Origin: Pseudorhodoferax sp047601025
GTDB taxonomy: Bacteria > Pseudomonadota > Gammaproteobacteria > Burkholderiales > Burkholderiaceae_C
Length of the DNA: 64,000 nucleotides
Direction: 5' to 3'
Assembly (NCBI RefSeq): GCF_047601025.1
Contig: NZ_JASGJZ010000001.1
Location: forward strand, 1,364,001 to 1,428,000
The position numbers and the translations under genes are program-made. The notes beneath the pieces were generated by a model. The model ran no database searches. It saw only the letters and a program-made list of their open reading frames with translations, and was not told the DNA's origin. Of this stretch, positions 1 to 8,903 are shown piece after piece (position 1 is the first letter of the stretch; each line of letters opens with the position of its first letter).

Positions 1-1563
1 GGCACCGGCGACTTCGAGGTCGAGGCCATCACGCGCGCGGCGCGCGGCACCAGCGTGACGCTGCACCTGCGGCCCGACGCCGAGGAATACCTGAGCACCT
101 GGAAGCTCAAGTCCATCATCGCCAAGTACTCCGACCACATCTCGCTGCCGATCCTGATGCGCAAGGAGGAGTGGAAGGAAGGCGAGGACAACAAGGGCGG
201 CGAGATGGTCCTCACCGACGAGTGGGAGACCGTCAACAAGGCCACGGCGCTGTGGTCGCGGCCCAAGAAGGACGTCACGCCCGAACAGTACGACGAGTTC
301 TACAAGCAGATCAGCCACGACCACGAGGCGCCGCTGGCCCACAGCCACAACCGCGTGGAGGGCAGCACCGAGTACACGCAGCTGCTGTACATCCCGGCCA
401 AGGCGCCGTACGACCTGTGGAACCGCGACAAGAAGGGCGGGCTGAAGCTGTACGTCAAGCGCGTGTTCATCATGGACGACGCCGAGGCGCTGCTGCCGAC
501 CTACCTGCGCTTCGTGAAGGGCGTGGTCGATTCGTCGGACCTGCCGCTAAACGTCAGCCGCGAGCTGCTGCAGGAAAGCCGCGACGTGCGCGCGATCCGC
601 GACGGCAACACGCGCCGCGTGCTGTCGATGCTGGAGGACCTGGCCAAGAAGCAGAAGACCGCGCCCGAGAGCGCCGAGGGCAAGATCGACGTGGGCTCGG
701 GCGATGCCGTGCCGGCGCCGGAGCCGACCGAGGGCGTGACCGACGTGGAGGACAAGAACGCCCCCACGCCGGCGGCCGAGGCCGCCGCGCAGTACGCCGA
801 CGAGTCCGACAAGTTCGCACGCTTCTGGGCCGAGTTCGGCGCGGTGCTGAAGGAGGGCCTGGGCGAGGACTTCGCGAACCGCGAGCGCATCGCCAAGCTG
901 CTGCGCTACGCCAGCACCACCAGCGACGCCGTGAACGTCTCGCTGGCCGACTACAAGAGCCGCATGAAGGAAGGCCAGGAAGCCATCTACTACATCACGG
1001 CCGACACGCTGGCCGCGGCCAAGAACAGCCCGCAGCTCGAGGTCTTCAAGAAGAAGGGCATCGAGGTGCTGCTGATGACGGACCGGGTGGACGAGTGGGC
1101 GCTGTCGTACCTGCACGAGTTCGACGGCACGCCGCTGCAGTCCGTGGCCAAGGGCGCCGTGGACCTGGGCAAGCTGCAGGACGAGGCCGAGCAGAAGGCC
1201 GCCGAGGAAGCCGCCGAGACCTTCAAGCCGCTGCTGGCCCGGCTGAAGGAGGCGCTGAAGGACAAGGCCGAGGACGTGCGCGTGACCACGCGCCTGGTGG
1301 ATTCGCCGGCCTGCCTGGTGGTGCAGGACCACGGCATGAGCACCCAGCTCGCCCGCATGCTGAAGCAGGCCGGCCAGCAGGCGCCGGACGTGAAGCCGGT
1401 GCTGGAAGTCAATGCCGGGCACCCGCTGGTCCGGAAGCTGGAGGGCTCGGACCATTTCGACGACCTGGCCCACATCCTGTTCGACCAGGCGCTGCTGGCC
1501 GAAGGCGGGCTGCCGGACGATCCGGCCGCCTACGTGCGGCGCGTGAACGCTTTGCTCGCCTGA
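1..1563 (+). CDS. htpG: Molecular chaperone HtpG (Hsp90), 5'-truncated by window edge
   Basis: Cytosolic ATP-dependent Hsp90 chaperone. The frame is open from base 1 and gives about 520 residues, so roughly the first 130 residues (most of the N-terminal ATPase domain) lie outside the window. Recognisable are the end of the ATPase domain (HLRPDAEEYL), the middle-domain signature SSDLPLNVSRELLQ (about 530-580) with YIPAKAPYDLW before it, and the C-terminal dimerisation domain ending EGGLPDDPAAYVRRVNALLA. Compared with the E. coli protein there is an extra acidic, Pro/Ala-rich stretch of about 50 residues (about 655-807) after EDLAKK, inside the middle domain. A lipoprotein gene follows 14 bases downstream. 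Confidence 0.97.
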   Translation, partial: GTGDFEVEAITRAARGTSVTLHLRPDAEEYLSTWKLKSIIAKYSDHISLPILMRKEEWKEGEDNKGGEMVLTDEWETVNKATALWSRPKKDVTPEQYDEFYKQISHDHEAPLAHSHNRVEGSTEYTQLLYIPAKAPYDLWNRDKKGGLKLYVKRVFIMDDAEALLPTYLRFVKGVVDSSDLPLNVSRELLQESRDVRAIRDGNTRRVLSMLEDLAKKQKTAPESAEGKIDVGSGDAVPAPEPTEGVTDVEDKNAPTPAAEAAAQYADESDKFARFWAEFGAVLKEGLGEDFANRERIAKLLRYASTTSDAVNVSLADYKSRMKEGQEAIYYITADTLAAAKNSPQLEVFKKKGIEVLLMTDRVDEWALSYLHEFDGTPLQSVAKGAVDLGKLQDEAEQKAAEEAAETFKPLLARLKEALKDKAEDVRVTTRLVDSPACLVVQDHGMSTQLARMLKQAGQQAPDVKPVLEVNAGHPLVRKLEGSDHFDDLAHILFDQALLAEGGLPDDPAAYVRRVNALLA

Positions 1564-1577
1564 GGGTCCAAGCCGCG

Positions 1578-1943
1578 ATGACGACCACCCTGCCCCACCC
1601 GATGCGCGCTGCCGCTGCAGCGCTGGCCGCCACCGTAGTGCTCGGCGGCTGCGCCGCGGGCGCGGGGATCAGCGTACCGGTGCTGCCCGGCGTGTCGCTC
1701 GGCGTGGGCGTCAGCTCGGGCGGCGACGTGCACCTGGGCGTCGGCACCGGCGTGGGGCCGGTCGGCGTGGGCGTGGGCGTCAACCAGCGCGGCCAGGTCT
1801 CGGCCGGCGCCGGCGTGGGGGTGGGCACCAGCGTCGGCGGCGCGCGCGTGGGCGCCGGCGTGGGCACCGGCACGGTGATCTACGACCCGCGCGACCGCCA
1901 CCGGCCGGCCGCCAGCAGCGAGGAACAGGGCGGCGGCCCCTGA
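1578..1943 (+). CDS. Glycine/valine-rich small lipoprotein of unknown function
   Basis: 121-residue product not assigned to a named family. Residues 1-24 form a lipoprotein signal with a short n-region, an Ala/Val-rich h-region and a lipobox LGGC, predicting lipidation at the Cys and envelope anchoring. The mature part is a low-complexity run of alternating Gly and Val (GVGVGVN, GAGVGVGTSVGG) over about 85 residues, then a short charged tail. The ATG lies 14 bases after htpG, so co-transcription is plausible, but no strong ribosome binding site is visible. Such Gly-X alternation could form a beta-rich structure; that is conjecture. Confidence 0.7.
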   Translation: MTTTLPHPMRAAAAALAATVVLGGCAAGAGISVPVLPGVSLGVGVSSGGDVHLGVGTGVGPVGVGVGVNQRGQVSAGAGVGVGTSVGGARVGAGVGTGTVIYDPRDRHRPAASSEEQGGGP

Positions 1944-1982
1944 CGGCCTCGTCGGCCGCCGGCAGCCCCGCCCCGCGGAACG

Positions 1983-3029
1983 CTAGGCGCGCAGCGGCGG
2001 CTCCTGCATCGCCTCGATCTGCTCGACCAGCATGTGGACCTGGCCCTGCCAGTAGTCGCTGCTGCCGAACCAGGGGAAGCTGGCCGGAAAGATCGGATCG
2101 CTCCAGCGGCGCGCCAGCCAGGCGCTGTAGTGGATCAGCCGCAGCGTACGCAGCGGCTCGATCAGCGCCAGCTCGCGCCGGTCGAACGGGCGGAACTGCT
2201 CGTAGCCGTCCAGCAGGCCGCCCAGCTGCTCGGTGCGCTGGCGGCGGTCGCCGGAGAGCAGCATCCACAGGTCCTGCACGGCCGGGCCCATGCGGGCGTC
2301 GTCCAGGTCCACGAAGTGCGGGCCGCCGCCGGGGCGGTCGGTCGGCGTCCACAGGATGTTGCCGGGATGGCAGTCGCCGTGCAGGCGCAGGCAGGCGATG
2401 CCGTCCGGCTGGCCGACGGTGGCCAGCGGGCTCGCGGCCACCAGGGCCAGCGCCTCGTCGCAGGCGCGCGCCCAGTCGGCCTGCACGTCCAGCGGCACCA
2501 TCTGGTGCTGCAGCAGCCAGTCGCGCGAGGCCTGGCCGAAGCCGGCCAGGTCCAGCGCCGGCCGGGCCGCGAACGGCCGCGCGGCGCCCACCGCATGGAT
2601 GCGCGCGAGGAAGCGGCCGGTCCACTCCAGCACCTCGAAGTCGTCCAGCTCCGGCGCGCGGCCGCCGCGGCGCGGGCTGACGGCGAACTGGAAATCCGCG
2701 TCGCGGTGCAGCGTGCGGCCGCCGATCGCCAGCGGCGCCACGGCCGGCACCTCGGCCGCGGCCAGTTCCGCGGCGAAGGCGTGCTCCTCCAGGATCTGCG
2801 CCTCGCTCCAGCGGCCCGGCCGGTAGAACTTGGCGACGACGACCTCGGGCACACCGTCGGGCGCGCGCTCCAGGTGCACCTGGTAGACGCGGTTCTCGTA
2901 GGAGCTGAGCGCCAGCAGGCGCCCGTCGCCGACCAGGCCGATGCCGTCCAGCGCGTCGAGCACGCGGTCCGGCGTGAGCCGGTCGTAGGGGTGGCGCGGC
3001 GCGTCGCCGAACAGCGGGTCGGAAGGCAT
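1983..3029 (-). CDS. srkA: Stress response serine/threonine kinase SrkA (YihE/RdoA)
   Basis: 348 residues, usual length for SrkA, a cytosolic kinase of the aminoglycoside-phosphotransferase fold that protects cells from stress-induced death. ATP-site Lys67 lies in VVVAKFYRP, the catalytic loop HGDCHPGN at 217-224, and the metal-binding DLDD at 241-244 in FVDLDDARMGP. The ATG at 3029 begins MPSDPLFGDAPRHPYDRLTP, and PYDRLTP is near the start in homologues. It is downstream of ohr on the same strand, separated by an 8-bp tandem repeat array, so its leader or promoter spacing depends on that array. Confidence 0.93.
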   Translation of the reverse strand: MPSDPLFGDAPRHPYDRLTPDRVLDALDGIGLVGDGRLLALSSYENRVYQVHLERAPDGVPEVVVAKFYRPGRWSEAQILEEHAFAAELAAAEVPAVAPLAIGGRTLHRDADFQFAVSPRRGGRAPELDDFEVLEWTGRFLARIHAVGAARPFAARPALDLAGFGQASRDWLLQHQMVPLDVQADWARACDEALALVAASPLATVGQPDGIACLRLHGDCHPGNILWTPTDRPGGGPHFVDLDDARMGPAVQDLWMLLSGDRRQRTEQLGGLLDGYEQFRPFDRRELALIEPLRTLRLIHYSAWLARRWSDPIFPASFPWFGSSDYWQGQVHMLVEQIEAMQEPPLRA

Positions 3030-3062
3030 CGCGCGATTGTCGCGCGGGCACGCGCCGGCCCC

Positions 3063-3150
3063 GGCGATCAGGCGATCAGGCGATCAGGCGATCAGGCGAT
3101 CAGGCGATCAGGCGATCAGGCGATCAGGCGATCAGGCGATCAGGCGATCG
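3063..3150. repeat. Tandem array of 8-bp unit GGCGATCA, 11 copies
   Basis: Ten perfect copies of GGCGATCA (TGATCGCC on the minus strand) are followed by one variant copy GGCGATCG, 88 bases in all. The array begins 33 bases upstream of the srkA start codon and runs into the end of ohr: the last codons of ohr (ATC GCC TGA) are themselves repeat sequence, suggesting the array grew out of the gene end. The unit is not a multiple of three, but the ohr stop lies in the first units met by the ribosome, so copy-number changes would alter ohr-srkA spacing and not Ohr sequence. Confidence 0.97.
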
Positions 3151-3559
3151 TGATGTCGACCGGGATGTTGCCGCGCGTGGCGTTGGAGTACGGGCAGACC
3201 TGGTGCGCGGCGTCGACCAGCGTCTTGGCGGCCGCGGCCTCCACGCCGGGCAGCGTGACCTTCAGGCGCACGGCGACGCCGTAGCCCTTGGCGGTGGGGC
3301 CGAGGTCAACCTCGGCGTCGACGGCCGCATCGGCCGGCACGGCGACGCCGACGTTGCCGCTGACCGCCTTCATCGCGCCCAGGAAGCAGGCCGAGTAGCC
3401 GATCGCGAACAGTTGCTCGGGGTTGGTGCCGGTGCCGGCACCGCCGGGCGCGCTGAGGCGCACGTCCAGCCGGCCATCGGAGGACTTGCCGGCGCCGTCG
3501 CGGCCGCCCGTGGTATGGGTCTGGGCGGTGTAGAGGACTTTGTCGAGCGGGGTGGTCAT
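3140..3559 (-). CDS. ohr: Organic hydroperoxide resistance protein (Ohr/OsmC)
   Basis: 139 residues, full length for Ohr, a thiol peroxidase that reduces organic hydroperoxides with lipoylated partners. The two redox cysteines are Cys58 (GYSACFLGA) and Cys122 (VCPYSNATRG); Arg20 and Glu48 are at the expected active-site places. The ATG at 3559 has a clear AAGGAG site upstream (3565-3570). A perfect inverted repeat lies 22 bases upstream of the start. OhrR is the usual regulator of this family, but no ohrR gene is in the window. The stop codon lies inside the downstream tandem repeat. Confidence 0.95.
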   Translation of the reverse strand: MTTPLDKVLYTAQTHTTGGRDGAGKSSDGRLDVRLSAPGGAGTGTNPEQLFAIGYSACFLGAMKAVSGNVGVAVPADAAVDAEVDLGPTAKGYGVAVRLKVTLPGVEAAAAKTLVDAAHQVCPYSNATRGNIPVDITIA

Positions 3560-3580
3560 GGTGGCTCCTTGGGAGTGAAC

Positions 3581-3595
3581 GCTTCGGTCCGAAGC
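3581..3595. promoter_or_regulatory. Perfect inverted repeat upstream of ohr (candidate operator)
   Basis: GCTTCGG-T-CCGAAGC is a perfect 7+7 palindrome around one base, just upstream of the ohr ribosome binding site. Its position suits a repressor site over the promoter or leader, or a leader hairpin. It is shorter and more GC-rich than typical OhrR boxes, so assignment to OhrR is not justified from sequence alone. Confidence 0.4.
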
Positions 3596-3663
3596 AGGGA
3601 CGCGCATCCTAGTGCAAGCGCGCCGCCCGGCACGGCCCATGGATATCCACGCCCTCCCCCCCC

Positions 3664-4029
3664 TCAATGGCCGGGGGCGCCCTGGTGCCGCTCGGCCGCG
3701 CTCTGGCAGCGGATGCAGCGCAGCGCGGACGGCTGGGCGCGCAGGCGGGCGGCGTCGATGTCTTCGCCGCAATCCTCGCAGATGCCGTAGCGGCCTTCGT
3801 CCAGCCGCTGGCGCGCGGCGCGCAGGCCGCGCAGCTCGGCCAGGTCGCGCTCCATCTCGGCCGTGGCGACCTCGGCCAGCGCGTTGAGCTCGGCGCCGTC
3901 CTTCATGTCGCCGACCTCGCGCGGCGCCGGCTCCTCGCGCTGCTGCGACGCCGCGATCTCGGCGTCGAGTTCGCGCTCGCGCGCATCGAGCAATCGGCGG
4001 ACGTCGGATTCGGAATAGGTCTGGGCCAT
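3664..4029 (-). CDS. TraR/DksA-family zinc finger protein
   Basis: 121 residues. The N-terminal half is a charged alpha-helical region (likely coiled coil, about 5-80). The C-terminal part is a four-cysteine zinc finger of DksA type: Cys84 and Cys87 (GICEDCG), Cys105 and Cys108 (LRCIRCQ). Members bind the RNA polymerase secondary channel and modulate transcription in stress. It is shorter than true DksA (about 150) and the tip acidic residues are not obvious, so I call only the family. The ATG at 4029 (MAQTYSESDVRRLL) was chosen because the upstream extension is Arg-rich and non-conserved in character. Confidence 0.85.
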   Translation of the reverse strand: MAQTYSESDVRRLLDARERELDAEIAASQQREEPAPREVGDMKDGAELNALAEVATAEMERDLAELRGLRAARQRLDEGRYGICEDCGEDIDAARLRAQPSALRCIRCQSAAERHQGAPGH

Positions 4030-4088
4030 GGTGCCTCCACAATGCAGTTGCAACCAGTCTAGAACCCGGCACCGCATCGACCCTTGAC

Positions 4089-5660
4089 ATGCAGCAAGAC
4101 CCCGAACGAACGGTGGCCGACGCACGCGCGCGCATCGAGGCGCTGCGCCGCAGCCTGGCCGGCGGCGGCGCACCGCCCGAACTGATCGAGACCCACATCT
4201 CCTGGATCCTGCTGCACGGCCGCACGGCCTGGAAATTCAAGAAGCCGGTGCGGCTGCCGTTCCTGGACTGGCGCACGCTCGCCGCGCGCCGGCGCGACGC
4301 CGAGGAGGAACTGCGGCTGAACGCCCGCCTCGCGCCGCAGCTGTACCGCGACTGCGTGGACGTGCACGACGGTCCCGGCGGCCCCACGCTGGGCGGCAGC
4401 GGGCCGGTCGTGGACGTGGCGCTGCGCATGCGGCGCTTTGCGGACGGCGCGCTCTGGCGCGAGCGCATCGTGGCCGGCCGGCTGCAGCCCGCCGAGGTGG
4501 ACCGCCTGGCCGAGCGGCTGGCACGCTTCCACGCGCAGGCGGCCGTGGCGGCGCCCGCCAGCGGCTACGGCAGCGCGGCGGTGCAGCGGCACGTGGTGGC
4601 GGATCTGGCCGAGGCGCTGGACGCCTGGTGCGCCACGCCGTCCGGCCGCGCGCAGGCCGGCGCCTGGCAGGCGCTGCGCGGCTGGCTCGGCACGGAGCTG
4701 GAACGCCTGGCGCCGCTGTGGGCCGAGCGGCTGGCCGGCGGCCGCGTGCGCGAGGGCCACGGCGACCTGCACCTGGCCAACCTGCTGACGCTGGACGACG
4801 GCGAGGCCACGGCCTTCGACGCGCTGGAGTTCGACCCCGCGCTGCGCTGGATCGACGTGCTGCACGACCTGGCCTTCGCGCTGATGGACCTGATCGCCCA
4901 CGGCGCGCCGGCGCTGGCCTGGCGGCTGCTCGACGGTTACCTGGCGCACGGCGGCGACCACGCCGGCCTGCCGGCGCTGCGCTTCTGGCTGGTCTGCCGC
5001 GCGCTGGTGCGCGCCCGCGTGGCCATGCTCGGCCCCCTGCCGCGCGGCACGCCGGATGCGGCCGGCTACCTGGCGCTGGCCTGCGCGCTGGCGCAGCCGG
5101 CGGCGGCGCGCCTGGCCATCACGGCCGGCCTGCCGGGCAGCGGCAAGAGCCACGTAGCGCTGCAGCTGCTGCAGGCCGCCGGCGCCATCCGCATCCGCTC
5201 GGACGTCGAGCGCAAGCGGCTGCACGGCCTGGCCCCGCTGCAGGCGTCGGACGGCACGATCTACGACCGCGCGAGTACCGCACGGACCTATGCGCGGCTG
5301 CTGCAGCTGGCGCGCGCCGCGCTGGCGGCGGGCTGGCCGGTGATCGTCGACGCCGCCTTCCTGCAGGCCGGCGAGCGCGCCGCGTTCGCGGCGCTGGCGG
5401 CGCAGCAGCGCGTGCCGTTCGCCGTGCTGTGGTGCGAGGCGCCGGCGGACCTGCTGCGCACACGCGTGACGGCGCGCATGCAGCGCCGCGACGATCCGTC
5501 GGAGGCCGACGCCGCCGTGCTGGAACGCCTGCTGCCACACGCCCCGCGGCCGGCCACCGCCGAGCAGCCGCACCTGCTGCGCATCGACACCGCGCAGCCG
5601 CTGGCGGCCGATGCGCTGGACGCGCGCTGGCGCGCCGCGTCCTGTCCTTCAGCCGAGTAG
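4089..5660 (+). CDS. Bifunctional aminoglycoside phosphotransferase-like / AAA ATPase (zeta-toxin-like kinase) protein
   Basis: 523 residues with two kinase modules. The N-terminal half has an APH-like fold, with HGDLHLANLL (from His224) as catalytic loop and a following Asp-rich segment (FDALEFDP). The C-terminal part is a P-loop kinase with Walker A GLPGSGKS at 347-354 and an arrangement like small-molecule or zeta-toxin kinases. This fusion is widespread in proteobacteria but its substrate is unknown to me. It runs convergent to pncC and their 3' ends overlap by 12 bases. It is divergent from the DksA-like gene with about 60 bases between starts. Confidence 0.85.
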   Translation: MQQDPERTVADARARIEALRRSLAGGGAPPELIETHISWILLHGRTAWKFKKPVRLPFLDWRTLAARRRDAEEELRLNARLAPQLYRDCVDVHDGPGGPTLGGSGPVVDVALRMRRFADGALWRERIVAGRLQPAEVDRLAERLARFHAQAAVAAPASGYGSAAVQRHVVADLAEALDAWCATPSGRAQAGAWQALRGWLGTELERLAPLWAERLAGGRVREGHGDLHLANLLTLDDGEATAFDALEFDPALRWIDVLHDLAFALMDLIAHGAPALAWRLLDGYLAHGGDHAGLPALRFWLVCRALVRARVAMLGPLPRGTPDAAGYLALACALAQPAAARLAITAGLPGSGKSHVALQLLQAAGAIRIRSDVERKRLHGLAPLQASDGTIYDRASTARTYARLLQLARAALAAGWPVIVDAAFLQAGERAAFAALAAQQRVPFAVLWCEAPADLLRTRVTARMQRRDDPSEADAAVLERLLPHAPRPATAEQPHLLRIDTAQPLAADALDARWRAASCPSAE

Positions 5661-6134
5661 TTCCAGCAGCCGCGCCAGCGCATGCCGCACGGTGGCCGCG
5701 CGCACCGCCGCGCGGTCGCCGTCGAAGCGCCGCGCCTCGGCGTGCGTGCCGCCCGGCAGGCACCAGCCGAACCACACCGTGCCGACCGGCTTGTCCGGGC
5801 TGCCGCCGCCGGGACCGGCCACGCCCGTCACGGCGACGGCCAGCTGGGCGTGCGCATGGCGCACCGCGCCCTCGGCCATCGCGCGCGCGACCGGCTCGCT
5901 GACGGCGCCATGGCGCGCGATCAGCGCCGCGTCCACGCCCAGCAGCTCGGTCTTCGCGGCGTTGGAATAGCTCACGAAGCCGCGCTCGAACCAGTCGCTG
6001 GAGCCGGCCAGGTCGGTGCAGGCGCCGGCGATCAGGCCGCCGGTGCAGCTCTCGGCCGTGGCCAGCATCAGGCCGCGCGCGCGCAGCGTGTCGGCCAGCC
6101 GCGCGACCAGCGCGTCCGGGGATGCGTCGTTCAC
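5649..6134 (-). CDS. pncC: Nicotinamide-nucleotide amidohydrolase PncC (CinA C-terminal domain)
   Basis: 161 residues, matching the stand-alone CinA C-terminal domain that deamidates NMN to nicotinic acid mononucleotide in pyridine nucleotide recycling. Motifs seen are LATAESCTGGLIAG near residue 20, FVSYSNAAKTELLGV, and the glycine-rich VTGVAGPGGGSPDKPVGTVW. The start is a GTG whose TG forms GTGA with the pgpA stop, with GGAGG a few bases upstream; a second in-frame GTG lies directly before it. It follows pgpA in a coupled pair. Confidence 0.93.
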   Translation of the reverse strand: MNDASPDALVARLADTLRARGLMLATAESCTGGLIAGACTDLAGSSDWFERGFVSYSNAAKTELLGVDAALIARHGAVSEPVARAMAEGAVRHAHAQLAVAVTGVAGPGGGSPDKPVGTVWFGWCLPGGTHAEARRFDGDRAAVRAATVRHALARLLELLG

Positions 6135-6670
6135 CACCAGAACCTCCACAGGGCCAGCACCAGCAGCGTGCAGCCGGCCGCCACCAGGTCGTCGAACAGG
6201 ATGCCGAAGCCGCCGCGCGCGCCGAAGCCCTTGAACAGCCCGTCGGCCCAGGCCACCGGGCCGGGCTTGGCCGCGTCGAAGTAGCGGAACAGCGCGAACG
6301 CCGCCAGCTGCAGGGCCCAGCCGGCCGGCATCAGCAGCCACAGCACGATCCAGAACGCCACGACCTCGTCCCAGACGATGGCGCCGGGATCGGCCACGCC
6401 CAGGTGGCGCGCGCAGACCGTACAGGCCCACCAGCCGAGCGCCAGCGAGACGGCGATCAGCCCGCCGATCTGGGCCGGCGTCAGGTAGGCCTGCAGCACC
6501 ACGTAGGCCAGCCAGGCCCACAGCGTGCCGGCCGTTCCGGGCGCCTTGGGCGACAGGCCCGAGCCGAAGCCCAGCGCGATCCAGTGCGCCGGATGCGCCA
6601 GCATGAAGCGCGCGCCCGGCCGCAGAATCGGCGCTGCGCCGGGCGCGGGGAACGCAGGGTCGTTCGTCAT
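6131..6670 (-). CDS. pgpA: Phosphatidylglycerophosphatase A
   Basis: 179 residues, a membrane-embedded phosphatase that makes phosphatidylglycerol from its phosphate. Family marks are GFGSGLSPKAPGTAGTLWAW (about 40-60), the metal-binding IVWDEVVAFWI, and LFRYFDAAKPGPV. Four hydrophobic segments follow the expected pattern. The start MTNDPAFP was chosen over an upstream Met because the extension is not protein-like. Its stop overlaps the pncC GTG start. The thiL gene that often precedes pgpA is absent: a divergent acyl-CoA ligase gene lies upstream. Confidence 0.95.
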   Translation of the reverse strand: MTNDPAFPAPGAAPILRPGARFMLAHPAHWIALGFGSGLSPKAPGTAGTLWAWLAYVVLQAYLTPAQIGGLIAVSLALGWWACTVCARHLGVADPGAIVWDEVVAFWIVLWLLMPAGWALQLAAFALFRYFDAAKPGPVAWADGLFKGFGARGGFGILFDDLVAAGCTLLVLALWRFWW

Positions 6671-6758
6671 GGAATGCCTGCATGGTAGCCGCGCCTGCAG
6701 GCGGACATGATGCGCACCGCCGCACCCACCCGAGACCATCCTCAACTGCCCTCCTCCC

Positions 6759-8297
<1,539 letters not shown>

Positions 8298-8300
8298 ACC

Positions 8301-8864
8301 ATGGCCAGGCCGTCGCCGATGCTGCGCGACCAGCACAAGGCCGCGCTGGAGCGCGCGATCTTCGTGGAGTTCGCGCAGCGCTACCGGGCCGACGTGGACC
8401 TGGCCTCCGTCGCCAGCGGCAACCCGAACGAACGGGAGCCCGACATCCTGGCCAAGTCCGTCGAGAGCGACCACCGCATCGCGGTGGAGCTGGTGCGCCT
8501 GACCGAGCAGGACAGCCAGGCGCTGGCGCGCCAGGCGCCGCGCCTGCCGCCGCCGGACGCGCCGCCGGCGCATCTGCCGCTGCTGGAGCCGGCGGTCGAC
8601 GCGTTCTCGCGCAAATTCAAGAAGGCCGAGGCCGGGCTGTACGACGGCGTGGCCGCCGGCGATCTGGAGCTGCTGGCCTGGTCCGACCACCTGGCCACGC
8701 CCTGGCCGCAGGTGCTGGCCAGCGCCGAGGTCTGGCTCACGCACTACGCCTGCGCCGAGCATTTCGCGATGGTCTGGCTCTGGCGCCGGCCGGACTTCCC
8801 GGGCGACCCGGCGCAGTCGGCCTGGGTCTGGTCGCGCGGGCGCGGACTGCGGCGGTTCGGGTGA
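8301..8864 (+). CDS. Hypothetical protein, weakly nuclease-like
   Basis: 187-residue soluble protein that I cannot place in a named family. It starts 3 bases after the ligase stop and is probably co-transcribed. The N-terminal third has a pattern reminiscent of PD-(D/E)XK folds: EREPDIL, then AVELVRL about 14 residues on, but the expected lysine after the acidic residue is missing. The C-terminal half is Trp-rich (LLAWSDHLATPWPQV, FAMVWLWRRPDFPG, SAWVWSRGRG). Base composition matches the neighbours, so no sign of recent transfer. Confidence 0.7.
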   Translation: MARPSPMLRDQHKAALERAIFVEFAQRYRADVDLASVASGNPNEREPDILAKSVESDHRIAVELVRLTEQDSQALARQAPRLPPPDAPPAHLPLLEPAVDAFSRKFKKAEAGLYDGVAAGDLELLAWSDHLATPWPQVLASAEVWLTHYACAEHFAMVWLWRRPDFPGDPAQSAWVWSRGRGLRRFG

Positions 8865-8903
8865 TTGCCTAGACTGCGGGCCCCTGTATCCGAAGGAGCG
8901 GCG

